Assembly (NCBI RefSeq): GCF_007096885.1
Contig: NZ_VJNO01000044.1
Location: 1-48,836 of the forward strand
Reading direction: 5' to 3'
Length of the DNA stretch: 48,836 bases
DNA from: Streptomyces sp. 130
GTDB lineage: Bacteria > Actinomycetota > Actinomycetes > Streptomycetales > Streptomycetaceae
The position numbers were made by a program, and so were the translations under genes. Below the pieces are notes generated by a model. That model saw only the letters and a program-made list of their open reading frames with translations. It did not search any database and was not told the origin of the DNA. Positions 1-7,902 of the stretch are shown piece after piece. Positions within the stretch are counted from its first letter, which is position 1. Each line of letters opens with the position of its first letter.

Positions 1-104
1 GGGCCGGCGCGGCGCCGGGGGGGCCGGGGGGCGCGCGCGGGGGGGGCGGCGGGGGCGCGGCCCCCCCCCCCCCCCCCCCTCCGCGTACGCGGGGGACGCG
101 AGAC
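1..104. other. Low-complexity contig end
   Basis: The first ~80 bases are almost pure G and C, with long G runs and then a C run at about 61-79. Such runs are not seen inside the window. This looks like a degraded assembly end rather than biological sequence, and no gene is called here. Confidence 0.7.
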
Positions 105-863
105 CTAGCGGCTGCCGGCCGAGGCGGTCTCGCCGCTCCGGTCGCCGTGCAGGTGGTACACGTGGAACGCCTTGCGGATCACGGGCTGGGCGACATTGCG
201 CACCGGGACGCCACCACTGGTCATCCCGTGCTCCGTGCCCGCGTGCGCGTGTCCGTGGACGGCCAGGTCCGCGCCCGCCGCGTCGATCGCCTCCGCCAGC
301 AGATAGCTGCCCAGGAAGGGGTAGATCTCCAGCGGCTCGCCGGCGAGGGTGTCCGGCACCGGCGCGAAGTGCGTCAGCGCGATCCGCTCCTCGCAGCCCC
401 GTCCGGCCAGCTCCTCCAGCGAGGTCCGCAACCCGTCGGCGCAGCGGCGGGTGTACCGGATGAACTCCTTCATCAGCGGCTCGCCGAACTCGCCGCCGCT
501 GCGCCCGGCGAACCCGCCGCCGAAGCCCTTGGTGCCCGCGACCCCCACCCGCCGGCCCCCGGCCTCGACGACGGTGCCCTCGCCCTCCAGCACCCGGACG
601 CCCGCCTCGCGCAGCACGGCGGTGACCTCTTCGGGGCGTTCGTCGTGGTGGTCGTGATTGCCGAGGACGGCGACGACCGGGACCGGGAGCCCGGCGACCT
701 CGCGGGCGACGACCCGGGCCTCCTCCGGGGTGCCGTGGCGGGTCAGGTCACCGGCCAGGAGCAGCAGGTCCGCGCAGTCGCCCAGCGTCTCGAACGCGGG
801 GCGCAGGGCCCCCTGGCTGTCCGGGCCCATATGGATGTCCCCGACGGCGGCGACGCGGATCAT
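105..863 (-). CDS. Metallophosphoesterase family protein
   Basis: A 252-residue calcineurin-like metallophosphoesterase, probably cytoplasmic, hydrolysing a phosphoester that cannot be named from sequence. The metal-binding motifs appear in order: GDIH near residue 8, AGDLTRHG near 38, GNHDHH near 68, the THF histidine near 165 and GHAHAG near 205. No signal peptide or membrane segment is visible, and the length is usual for single-domain members. Its ATG overlaps the stop of the upstream BON-like gene in an ATGA junction, so it is the last gene of a translationally coupled three-gene operon. The family call is secure; the substrate is unknown. Confidence 0.9.
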   Translation of the reverse strand: MIRVAAVGDIHMGPDSQGALRPAFETLGDCADLLLLAGDLTRHGTPEEARVVAREVAGLPVPVVAVLGNHDHHDERPEEVTAVLREAGVRVLEGEGTVVEAGGRRVGVAGTKGFGGGFAGRSGGEFGEPLMKEFIRYTRRCADGLRTSLEELAGRGCEERIALTHFAPVPDTLAGEPLEIYPFLGSYLLAEAIDAAGADLAVHGHAHAGTEHGMTSGGVPVRNVAQPVIRKAFHVYHLHGDRSGETASAGSR

Positions 864-1114
864 ATGACCTCCTCCGGGCGGTCCGGGGCCTCCGCCCCGG
901 CCACGACCACGTCGAAGCGGACCGTCAGCCCGGCCAGCTCCTCGCTGACCGTGTCCATCAGCTCCGCGCGGCAGTGCGCGCTGGGCACGCTTCCGATGAC
1001 CGTCACGGACGAGCCGCGGTTCTCGATACGGATGCCGAGGTCGGCCGTCTCCTCCGCGGCGAGCCGTTCCTTCAGATGGGCGATGCGGTACTCGACGTCC
1101 GGCGGGGCGTTCAT
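860..1114 (-). CDS. Small BON-domain-like protein
   Basis: An 84-residue protein. Residues about 25-75 have the alternating beta-alpha-beta character of a BON domain (LGIRIENRGSSVTVIGSV, then a helix, then LTVRFDVVVAG). BON domains are known to bind phospholipid or act as small interaction modules. There is no signal peptide, so this copy is probably cytoplasmic. The ATG is well supported by AAGGAGG six bases upstream, inside the end of the nucleotidyltransferase gene. Both ends overlap the neighbours by ATGA, so the three proteins are likely made together. Domain assignment is by pattern only; a conserved hypothetical is the alternative. Confidence 0.7.
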   Translation of the reverse strand: MNAPPDVEYRIAHLKERLAAEETADLGIRIENRGSSVTVIGSVPSAHCRAELMDTVSEELAGLTVRFDVVVAGAEAPDRPEEVI

Positions 1115-1773
1115 GGTGCTCCTCCTTGCGTGGCTGCTTCCTCCGTGGCGATGACGCCGAGGCGCTCCAGCAGGTAGAGGAAGGCGCTCGGCATCGGCGA
1201 CTCCCCGAACTCCCGGCGCAGCGCCGGCCAGTCGACCTTCTCGCGGAGCTGCCTGGCGATCGGCAGCACGGCGCCGAAGTCGCAGTGGTGCTCGGAGAAG
1301 GCGGCCAGCAGCGACCGCATCAGATCGGTCGGCGCCAGCACCGGCATGTGGACCGAGTCCACGGACAGGTCAACGGCCCGGCCGAGCAGTTCGGGGCCGA
1401 CGGGCCGGCCCCCGAGTTCGTGGATGAGGTCGATGTCCTGGCCCAGGCACTTGGCCTTGAGCAGCCAGTCCTCGGGCGGCGCGAACACCGGAAGACCGGC
1501 CTCCCGCAGCGTGGCGGCGACCGCGTCCGTGTCGTCGGGCAGGACGCAGAAGTCCGCGTCGTGCTGGAGGTTCCCGGTCCCGCCGTGCGCGTAGACGGCG
1601 ACGCTGCCGGCCAGCGCGAAGGCGTGCCCGCCGCGCTTGAGGAGCACGGCGACCTGCTTGGCCGCCTCCAGGATCGCCTGATTCAGGTCCGGCGGCAGCT
1701 CCTGCGCCGGGGCCTCGTGGTGCGCCGTTTCCCCGACGCCCTCGGGGGCGGTGTCCTTCGCGTTCCGTGTCAC
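1111..1773 (-). CDS. Nucleotidyltransferase-fold protein
   Basis: A 220-residue protein of the minimal nucleotidyltransferase type. The core reads LAGSVAVYAHGG near residue 55, then HDADFCVLPDD near 73, and the third acidic strand DIDLIHELGG near 113. These correspond to the GS motif and the catalytic acidic residues of the fold. The start is GTG at 1773, with GGAG six bases before it. It is first in a three-gene operon with a BON-like protein and a metallophosphoesterase. Its target (a nucleotide, tRNA, protein or antibiotic) cannot be told from sequence. A toxin-like MNT role is possible, but no classical antitoxin is adjacent. Confidence 0.75.
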   Translation of the reverse strand: MTRNAKDTAPEGVGETAHHEAPAQELPPDLNQAILEAAKQVAVLLKRGGHAFALAGSVAVYAHGGTGNLQHDADFCVLPDDTDAVAATLREAGLPVFAPPEDWLLKAKCLGQDIDLIHELGGRPVGPELLGRAVDLSVDSVHMPVLAPTDLMRSLLAAFSEHHCDFGAVLPIARQLREKVDWPALRREFGESPMPSAFLYLLERLGVIATEEAATQGGAP

Positions 1774-1972
1774 CTGCTGCTCCGTTCCCGGACGCCCGGC
1801 CGCCGTACCGGTCGGGCGGGCCGGTCCGACGTTCCTGCCCAGGGAGAAACCGGTACCCGGTCCGGCGCTTCCGACACGGGCGCGCGATGTGACCGTTCCA
1901 CCGCAGGGGTCCCGGCGCCACCTCTCCGCCGTGGGCGGGCGGACCAGGCGGTCATCGGGGAACGTGGATCAC

Positions 1973-2218
1973 ATGACTCCTTCACAGACCCCGGACCCGG
2001 ATCCGGACCCCCGTGAGACCACAGGACTGGAACCCGGCGGCGGAGTGCCGCCCGGGGAGACCCCGCCCGGCGAGAGCAGCATGTCGGGGGCGGGGCCCCA
2101 GGACACCGCCTACAACCCGCCGAAGGGCTGGGCCAAGGTCCCGATGGCCCTGATCATCGGCGTGACACTCCTCATCGCGGCGTTCTTCCTGGTGTACGCG
2201 ATCATCCTGCTGCTCTGA
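1973..2218 (+). CDS. Small single-pass membrane protein (DUF6480-like)
   Basis: An 81-residue protein with a proline- and acid-rich N-terminal half (TPDPDPDPRETTGLEPGG) and one C-terminal transmembrane helix of about 22 residues (VPMALIIGVTLLIAAFFLVY). It ends right after the helix, as in the short streptomycete proteins grouped as DUF6480. The start is the ATG at 1973, because the reading further upstream has no protein-like character. It lies divergent from the nucleotidyltransferase operon and upstream of the catalase. Function is unknown; the family name is from memory of similar short proteins. Confidence 0.7.
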   Translation: MTPSQTPDPDPDPRETTGLEPGGGVPPGETPPGESSMSGAGPQDTAYNPPKGWAKVPMALIIGVTLLIAAFFLVYAIILLL

Positions 2219-2368
2219 CCCGGGGGGAGACCCGAACGGCCGAACCCGCCCCGCGCGGGAAGGCCGTGTCCGCGCGCCCGCACGGACGGCCCGCCCTGCC
2301 GGGTACGTAAACCTCGCATAGCTTGATGAAGAGGCGCATACGTACACGTACCGAAGGAGTCGACGCAC

Positions 2369-4027
2369 GTGACGGACGTATCGAGCAGGGGCCCCGCGGC
2401 CGGTGACGCGCGTGAGACGCTCACCAACCGGCAGGGCCATCCCGTCCACGACAACCAGAACCAGCGCACCGTCGGCGCCCGCGGCCCGGCCACGCTGGAG
2501 AACTACCAGTTCCTGGAGAAGATCAGCCACTTCGACCGCGAGCGGATTCCCGAGCGCGTCGTCCACGCCCGGGGCGTGACCGCGTACGGATACTTCGAGG
2601 CGTACGGCGCCTTCGGCGACGAGCCCATCGCCCGCTTCACCCGCGCCAAGCTCTTCCAGGAGCGCGGCAAGCGCACGGACGTCGCGGTGCGCTTCTCGAC
2701 CGTCATCGGCGGCCGGGACTCCTCCGAGGCGGCGCGCGACCCGCGCGGTTTCGCGGTGAAGTTCTACACCGAGGACGGCAACTGGGACCTCGTCGGCAAC
2801 AACCTCGGGATCTTCTTCATCCGGGACGCGATCAAGTTCCCCGACGTGATCCACGCGCTCAAGCCGGACCCCGTCACGTTCGAGCAGCAGCCCCGGCGCA
2901 TCTTCGACTTCATGTCGCAGACGCCCGAGTCCATGCACATGCTGGTCAACCTGTTCAGCCCGCGCGGCATCCCGGCGGACTACCGCCATATGCAGGGCTT
3001 CGGCGTCAACACGTACAAGTGGGTCAACGAGGCCGGCGAGTCGTTCCTCGTGAAGTACCACTGGATGCCCAAGGCGGGCGTGCGCAGCATGACCGAGGAG
3101 GACGCGGCCAACGTCCAGGCCGACAGTCTCGGCCACGCCACCAAGGACCTGTACGAGGCCGTGGCGCGCGGTGCCCACCCGGAGTGGGAGCTGCTCGTCC
3201 AGCTGATGGACGACCACGACCATCCGGAGCTGGACTTCGACCCGCTCGACGACACCAAGACCTGGCCCGAGCAGGACTTCCCGCCCCGGGCGGTCGGCCG
3301 GATGGTCCTCGACCGGATGCCGGAGAACTACTTCGCGGAGAACGACCAGATCTCCTTCGGCACCGGTGTGCTGGTGGACGGGCTCGACTTCTCCGACGAC
3401 AAGATGCTGGTGGGCCGCACCTTCTCGTACAGCGACACCCAGCGCTACCGCGTCGGGCCCAACTACCTGCAACTGCCGGTCAACCAGGCCAAGAACGCCA
3501 CCGTGCGCACCAACCAGCGCGATGGCCAGATGACGTACCACGTGGACGGGGGCGGCGGGAACCCGATCGTCAACTACGAGCCGTCCATCACCGGCGGTCT
3601 GCGCGAGGCGCCCTACTCCGGGGACGACGAGGTCGGCCCGGAGGTGCGCGGCCGGCTCACCCGCAAGCGCATCCCCCGGACCAACGACTACCTGCAGGCC
3701 GGGCAGCGCTACCGCCTGATGGAGCAGTGGGAGCGCGACGACCTCGTGCACAACCTCGTCAACCTGCTCTCGCAGTGCGACCGGCCGGTCCAGGAGCGGA
3801 TGGTCTGGCACTTCCTGCTCGTGGAGAACGAACTGGGCCTCAAGATCGGCGAAGGGCTCCGCATCACCCCCGCCGACGTCAAGGGCCTGGAGCCGCTGCC
3901 CGGCCAGACCCTCACCGACGAGGACCGGCAGCGCCTGTCCCGGCTCGGCGACAACCCGCCGCGCGACGTCACCGGCCTGACGATGACCCACTGCGTCCCC
4001 GACGAACGCCACGTCGTCACCCGCTGA
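2369..4027 (+). CDS. Monofunctional haem catalase
   Basis: A 552-residue clade-type catalase that dismutates hydrogen peroxide in the cytoplasm. The distal haem-pocket histidine is in VVHARG (about His66), the active-site asparagine in LVGNNLG (about Asn144), and the proximal haem-ligand tyrosine in FSYSDTQRYR (about Tyr354). The family-typical NPIVNYEPS and GLREAPYSG regions follow. The start is GTG at 2369, with AAGGAG at 2354-2359. Length exceeds the ~480-residue minimum because of a short C-terminal extension, which is normal for this group. It stands alone, ending at a strong hairpin shared with the convergent GH62 gene. I do not assign katA or catA because paralogues cannot be separated here. 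Confidence 0.97.
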   Translation: MTDVSSRGPAAGDARETLTNRQGHPVHDNQNQRTVGARGPATLENYQFLEKISHFDRERIPERVVHARGVTAYGYFEAYGAFGDEPIARFTRAKLFQERGKRTDVAVRFSTVIGGRDSSEAARDPRGFAVKFYTEDGNWDLVGNNLGIFFIRDAIKFPDVIHALKPDPVTFEQQPRRIFDFMSQTPESMHMLVNLFSPRGIPADYRHMQGFGVNTYKWVNEAGESFLVKYHWMPKAGVRSMTEEDAANVQADSLGHATKDLYEAVARGAHPEWELLVQLMDDHDHPELDFDPLDDTKTWPEQDFPPRAVGRMVLDRMPENYFAENDQISFGTGVLVDGLDFSDDKMLVGRTFSYSDTQRYRVGPNYLQLPVNQAKNATVRTNQRDGQMTYHVDGGGGNPIVNYEPSITGGLREAPYSGDDEVGPEVRGRLTRKRIPRTNDYLQAGQRYRLMEQWERDDLVHNLVNLLSQCDRPVQERMVWHFLLVENELGLKIGEGLRITPADVKGLEPLPGQTLTDEDRQRLSRLGDNPPRDVTGLTMTHCVPDERHVVTR

Positions 4028-4032
4028 CCCGA

Positions 4033-4067
4033 CCGGCCCTCCCGCGCGTCCGTCGCGGGAGGGCCGG
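4033..4067. terminator. Bidirectional hairpin terminator
   Basis: A perfect 14-bp stem (CCGGCCCTCCCGCG at 4033-4046 with its complement at 4054-4067) and a 7-base loop lie between the stops of the convergent catalase and GH62 genes. It can serve both strands. There is no T-tract, as is usual in Streptomyces. Confidence 0.8.
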
Positions 4068-4077
4068 CCCGGTGCCG

Positions 4078-5550
4078 TCAGCGGCTCAGCGTCAGCAGAC
4101 CGGGGCGGTAGGGCAGGAGACCGTAGTCACCGCCGGACTGGGGGCTGCGGCCCTGGTAGAGCAGCCGCAGGTTGCAGGGGTCCACGGTCATGGTCTGGTC
4201 GGCGCTGGTGCGGATCAGTTCGCCGTGGCTGATGTCGTTGGTCCAGGTGGCGCCGCTGTTCGCCTTGCCGGCGAAGGGGTTGCTCTCGGTCGCGGCCTGG
4301 GGCGTCCACGCCCCGTTCAGGCTGGTGGCCGTGAACGAGCGGAAGTAGCGGCCCTGGGAACCGATCGCCTCGACGATCATGAGGTAGCGGTTCTGCCCCT
4401 GGAGCTTGTACACCTGCGGGGCCTCGAAGAGGTTGTTCGTCGTGTCGCTCATGACGACGGTCGAGGACGAACCGAAGCTCCCCGGGAAGTTCCCGATCGG
4501 CATGCTCGCCCGGTAGATCTTGCCGTTGTCACCGGCGAAGAACAGGTACATGTTCGTCCCGTCACCGATGAGCGTCTGGTCGATGGGGCCCGTTCCCGAG
4601 CCGCTGATGCTCCCGGAGAAGAGCGTCTGCGGAGCCGACCAGCCGTTCGCGTCGGTGGGGTCGTTCGACGTCCGGTACGAGAAGGCGGTCGCGCCCCACT
4701 GGTAGGTGAGCACCCAGATGTTCTTCGGCGCGAAGTGGAAGAGCGTGGGGGCGACGGTCGCGGAGGACATCGCGTTCTGCCCGGCCGACGCCATGTCCGG
4801 CCAGTCGGTGAACAGGCTGAAGTTCATGGACCCCCAGCTCGACCCCAGGTCGTGCGTCGTCGCGTAGACGAGCTGCTTGCCGTTGTACGGGACGACGGTG
4901 AAGTCCTTCAGCGAGGCCCATCCCGGCCTCGGCTGCGCCAGCGCGCCCGTCGAGCTCCAGCGGTACGAGGACGGGAGCTCACACGTACCGGTGCCGGGGT
5001 TCTCGTCGCCGGCCTTCACCAGCTTCCACTGCTGGTTGGCGCCGCCCCAGTCGTCGTACTGGACGATGTTCGCGCCGTCGGCGGTGGACGCGCCCTGCAC
5101 TTCGAGGGCCTTGCCGCTGTGGCGCGAGATCAGCCGGACGTAGCCGTCACCGCTGTCGGCCAGCTTCCACTGCTGGTTGGCGGCGTTCAGGTCGGTCCAC
5201 TGGACGATTGAACCGCCGTTCCCGGTCGACCAGTTGTAGACGTCGAGCACCTTGCCCGAGTGGCGGGACCTGACGCGGTAGTAGCCGTCCCCGGAATCGG
5301 TGAACTGCCACTGCTGCTGGGCCTGATCGTTCCGGGACCACTGGGTGATGCGGGCACCGTCGTTGGTCGCCAGGTTGTAGACGTCCAGCGCCTTGCCGCT
5401 GTTGCGGTTGACGAGGACGTACGAGGCGTTGGGGTCGACGGTCGCGGCAGCCGCGGGCTCGGCGCCGAGGAACGCGGCGACGAGCAACAAGGGCGCGAGG
5501 ACGGCGAGCAGCCGTCCCCGACGGGTTGGGAACGAAAGGCGAAACCGCAT
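4078..5550 (-). CDS. Secreted GH62 alpha-L-arabinofuranosidase with ricin-type CBM13
   Basis: A 490-residue exported enzyme that removes arabinose side chains from arabinoxylan. A signal peptide covers about residues 1-36 (ends GAEPAAAA). A ricin-type beta-trefoil (CBM13-like) follows at ~40-165, with three SGK.LDVYN/QQW-type repeats. The GH62 five-blade propeller starts at about 190. The family catalytic residues are visible: the base in LKDFTVV (about Asp216) and the acid in FEAPQVY (about Glu376). Their spacing matches characterised GH62 enzymes, and GPIDQTL supplies the third acidic residue. The ATG at 5550 is chosen for the AGGAGG just before it; a GTG 33 bases upstream is not supported. 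It is divergent from the GH10 xylanase and likely co-regulated with it. Confidence 0.95.
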   Translation of the reverse strand: MRFRLSFPTRRGRLLAVLAPLLLVAAFLGAEPAAAATVDPNASYVLVNRNSGKALDVYNLATNDGARITQWSRNDQAQQQWQFTDSGDGYYRVRSRHSGKVLDVYNWSTGNGGSIVQWTDLNAANQQWKLADSGDGYVRLISRHSGKALEVQGASTADGANIVQYDDWGGANQQWKLVKAGDENPGTGTCELPSSYRWSSTGALAQPRPGWASLKDFTVVPYNGKQLVYATTHDLGSSWGSMNFSLFTDWPDMASAGQNAMSSATVAPTLFHFAPKNIWVLTYQWGATAFSYRTSNDPTDANGWSAPQTLFSGSISGSGTGPIDQTLIGDGTNMYLFFAGDNGKIYRASMPIGNFPGSFGSSSTVVMSDTTNNLFEAPQVYKLQGQNRYLMIVEAIGSQGRYFRSFTATSLNGAWTPQAATESNPFAGKANSGATWTNDISHGELIRTSADQTMTVDPCNLRLLYQGRSPQSGGDYGLLPYRPGLLTLSR

Positions 5551-5592
5551 CAGGGACCTCCTGGGGGCGGGATGCGAGGGCACGGAACATCG

Positions 5593-5606
5593 TCGAAATA
5601 TTTCGA
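5593..5606. promoter_or_regulatory. Palindrome TCGAAATATTTCGA, probable xylanolytic operator
   Basis: A perfect 14-bp palindrome, 43 bases upstream of the GH62 start. Its core CGAAATATTTCG recurs at 5704-5715. It resembles the CGAAA/TTTCG inverted repeats known upstream of actinomycete xylanase genes. The binding regulator is not identified here. Confidence 0.7.
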
Positions 5607-5640
5607 GAACGGCCCGTTGTGTGGTGCCACAAGCTAGGAA

Positions 5641-5654
5641 TGTTAGCGCTCACA
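5641..5654. promoter_or_regulatory. LacI-type operator TGTTAGCGCTCACA
   Basis: A near-perfect palindrome (one mismatched pair) with the central CG of LacI-family operators, between the two CGAAATATTTCG elements. By position it could add arabinose- or arabino-oligosaccharide-responsive repression to GH62. This is inference from motif shape only. Confidence 0.55.
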
Positions 5655-5703
5655 GTCAAGGTGTCGGGCGGATTCTCTCGCACGGAACTCGACTGACGAG
5701 GTC

Positions 5704-5715
5704 CGAAATATTTCG
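5704..5715. promoter_or_regulatory. Second CGAAATATTTCG palindrome
   Basis: An exact copy of the 12-bp core at 5594-5605, 110 bases away and 137 bases upstream of the GH10 start. Exact duplication within one divergent intergenic region suggests one regulator acting on both hemicellulase genes. Confidence 0.7.
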
Positions 5716-5851
5716 AGCGAAGCTCAGAAACATTCTTGGTACGAAGTATTGACGATCCACGGTCAAACCCTCAATCATCCGTTCCTGGGCGGGCCACGCG
5801 GTCCACCCCGCTCCGGTCCTTCCGCGATCCCCCTACCGAGGAGGCACAGCC

Positions 5852-7312
5852 ATGGGCTCCTACGCCCTTCCGAGATCCGCTCTCAGCCGGCCGCTCCGCG
5901 CACTGCTCCCGGCGCTGCTCGTCGGCGTCCTGGGCGCGTCCGCCGCGCTGGTGGCGCCGTCGCAGGCGCACGCCGCCGAGACCACGCTCGGTGCCGCCGC
6001 GGCGCAGAGCGGACGCTACTTCGGCACCGCCATCGCCTCGGGCAAGCTCGGCGACTCGGCGTACACCTCCATCGCCTCCCGCGAGTTCAACATGGTGACC
6101 GCGGAGAACGAGATGAAGATCGACGCGACCGAGCCGCAGCGGGGCCAGTTCAACTTCAGCTCGGCCGACCGCGTCTACAACTGGGCGGTGCAGAACGGCA
6201 AGAAGGTGCGCGGCCACACGCTGGCCTGGCACTCCCAGCAGCCCGGCTGGATGCAGAGCCTCAGCGGCAGCACGCTGCGCCAGGCGATGATCGACCACAT
6301 CAACGGTGTGATGGGCCACTACAAGGGCAAGATCGCCCAGTGGGACGTCGTGAACGAGGCGTTCGCCGACGGCAGTTCGGGGGCCCGCCGCGACTCCAAC
6401 CTGCAGCGCACCGGCAACGACTGGATCGAGGCCGCCTTCCGGGCCGCGCGCGCCGCCGACCCGAGTGCCAAGCTCTGCTACAACGACTACAACGTCGAGA
6501 ACTGGACCTGGGCCAAGACCCAGGCGATGTACAACATGGTCAAGGACTTCAAGCAGCGCGGTGTGCCGATCGACTGCGTCGGCTTCCAGTCGCACTTCAA
6601 CAGCGGCAGCCCGTACAACAGCAACTTCCGCACCACGCTGCAGAACTTCGCCGCCCTCGGCGTGGACGTCGCCATCACCGAGCTCGACATCCAGGGCGCC
6701 TCGGGCTCGACGTACGCCAACGTCGTCAACGACTGCCTGGCCGTCTCGCGCTGCCTCGGCATCACCGTTTGGGGCGTACGCGACAGCGACTCCTGGCGGT
6801 CCGGCGACACACCGCTGCTGTTCAACAACGACGGCAGCAAGAAGGCCGCCTACACCTCCGTCCTGAACGCGCTCAACAGCGGCTCGTCCACCGACCCGGG
6901 TGACGGCGACGGCGGCGAGGAGGGCGGACAGAGCGGACAGCTCAAGGGCGTCGGCTCGGGCCGCTGCGTGGACGTGCCCAACTCCAGTACGTCGGACGGC
7001 ACCGCGGTCCAGCTGTACGACTGCCACAACGCCACCAACCAGAAGTGGGAACAGACCGCCGCCGGTGAGCTCCGGGTCTACGGCAACAAGTGCCTGGACG
7101 CCGCCGGCAGCGGCAACGGCGCCAAGATCCAGATCTACAGCTGCTGGGGCGGCGACAACCAGAAGTGGCGCCTCAACTCCGACGGGACCATCGTCGGAGT
7201 CCAGTCCGGACTGTGCCTCGACGCCGTGGGAGCCGGCACCGCCAACGGCACGCAGCTCCAGCTCTACTCCTGCGCGAACGGCAGCAACCAGCGCTGGACG
7301 CTGTCGTCCTGA
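5852..7312 (+). CDS. xlnA: Secreted GH10 endo-1,4-beta-xylanase with CBM13
   Basis: A 486-residue exported xylanase cleaving internal xylan bonds. Signal peptide ~1-41, with mature protein starting AETTLGAAAAQSGRYFG. GH10 barrel ~42-345, with acid/base Glu169 in VVNEAF and nucleophile Glu277 in ITELDIQ. Taking cleavage after residue 41, these become 128 and 236, exactly the numbers of Streptomyces lividans XlnA. A short Asp/Gly-rich linker (DPGDGDGGEEGG) leads to a C-terminal ricin-type CBM13 with three repeats ending QKW/QRW. The ATG at 5852 follows GAGGAGG. Divergent GH62 completes an arabinoxylan pair. The symbol is used by similarity to XlnA/XynA. Confidence 0.96.
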   Translation: MGSYALPRSALSRPLRALLPALLVGVLGASAALVAPSQAHAAETTLGAAAAQSGRYFGTAIASGKLGDSAYTSIASREFNMVTAENEMKIDATEPQRGQFNFSSADRVYNWAVQNGKKVRGHTLAWHSQQPGWMQSLSGSTLRQAMIDHINGVMGHYKGKIAQWDVVNEAFADGSSGARRDSNLQRTGNDWIEAAFRAARAADPSAKLCYNDYNVENWTWAKTQAMYNMVKDFKQRGVPIDCVGFQSHFNSGSPYNSNFRTTLQNFAALGVDVAITELDIQGASGSTYANVVNDCLAVSRCLGITVWGVRDSDSWRSGDTPLLFNNDGSKKAAYTSVLNALNSGSSTDPGDGDGGEEGGQSGQLKGVGSGRCVDVPNSSTSDGTAVQLYDCHNATNQKWEQTAAGELRVYGNKCLDAAGSGNGAKIQIYSCWGGDNQKWRLNSDGTIVGVQSGLCLDAVGAGTANGTQLQLYSCANGSNQRWTLSS

Positions 7313-7362
7313 TGCGGGCCGCCGTCGGCCTCCTCACCCGACGACGCATCCGCTGACAGCCC

Positions 7363-7394
7363 GGGGGTCACCGCCGCAGCGGCGGTGGCCCCCC
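7363..7394 (+). terminator. Hairpin downstream of the GH10 gene
   Basis: Inverted repeat about 50 bases after the xylanase stop: GGGGG then CACCGCC pairs with GGCGGTG then CCCC, with a short GCAGC loop. It is a GC-rich stem without a T-tract, a likely factor-independent terminator. Confidence 0.65.
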
Positions 7395-7902
7395 GCAGCG
7401 CGTACCCGCGACGCGCACCCCTCCCGCGACGCGCCCCCCCCGGCGAGGCGCACCCCCGCCGCGACGCGCGCCCCCGCCCCGAGGTCGGTGAGTTCGCCGA
7501 GCCGACCCAGGGCCCGTTCGGTGACCGGCCCGAATTCCCGGGCGGTTACTGGCTCTGTGCCGGGTACACCATGCACTCCTCGCAACGCGGCAAGGACCTC
7601 GTCACCGAGGTCTACTTCTTCGGCCGGTTCACGCCGGACGGGCGTATGAGACAGGCCGAACGTTCGTGGCAAGACGTGCTTGCTGAGCGGTGCTCACGGT
7701 TGCTACCGGGCAAAGTGGCCGGCTGGGCCCATGGCGCGACCCGGGTCGGTCACGCGGTGAGGACCCTCTGGCCCGAGATGAGGCCCGCGCCAAGAGAAGC
7801 ATCCAGGCCCTCCTGGATGGCGATCCGGACCCCGGCCCTCGACCGGCGGCCAAGACGGGAACCGCGTCGGTCACCGCGAACAGAAGATCGTAGGGTTGCC
7901 CT
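7395..7902 (+). other. Mostly non-coding stretch with a possible gene fragment
   Basis: About 500 bases without an intact gene. A short direct-repeat-like run of GACGCGCACCC/GGCGCACCCC units lies near 7405-7475. Then, at about 7479-7650 on the plus strand, one frame reads protein-like (VGEFAEPTQGPFGD, GGYWLCAGYTMHSSQR, VTEVYFFGRFTPDGR). It has no start codon with a ribosome site and dissolves into Arg/Pro-rich shadow sequence. I read it as a decayed fragment at the edge of an accessory patch; its family is not recognised. Confidence 0.35.
7891..7896 (+). promoter_or_regulatory. -10 element TAGGGT, leaderless start
   Basis: TAGGGT fits the streptomycete TANNNT -10 pattern, and its final T lies exactly seven bases before the A of the ATG at 7903. 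That spacing is typical of leaderless transcripts, and no Shine-Dalgarno sequence precedes the gene. The -35 region is poor. Confidence 0.55.

Noticed and set aside
147..1154. Long plus-strand frame opposite the metallophosphoesterase
   Set aside because: It is the antisense shadow of three well-supported minus-strand genes, with Arg/Asp/Gln-rich sequence and no motifs.
2302..2351. GGTACGT/ACGTACC inverted repeat before the catalase
   Set aside because: Arms are only 7 bp and about 35 bases apart; too weak to call a CatR or other operator.
1982..4012. 676-codon minus-strand frame opposite the catalase
   Set aside because: Antisense shadow of the catalase; the Val/Leu/Arg-rich composition is typical of the reverse frame of high-GC genes.
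7405..7475. Short GACGCGCACCCC-like repeats as an attachment site
   Set aside because: The units are degenerate GC-rich low-complexity sequence with no matching copy at the other edge and no integrase gene.
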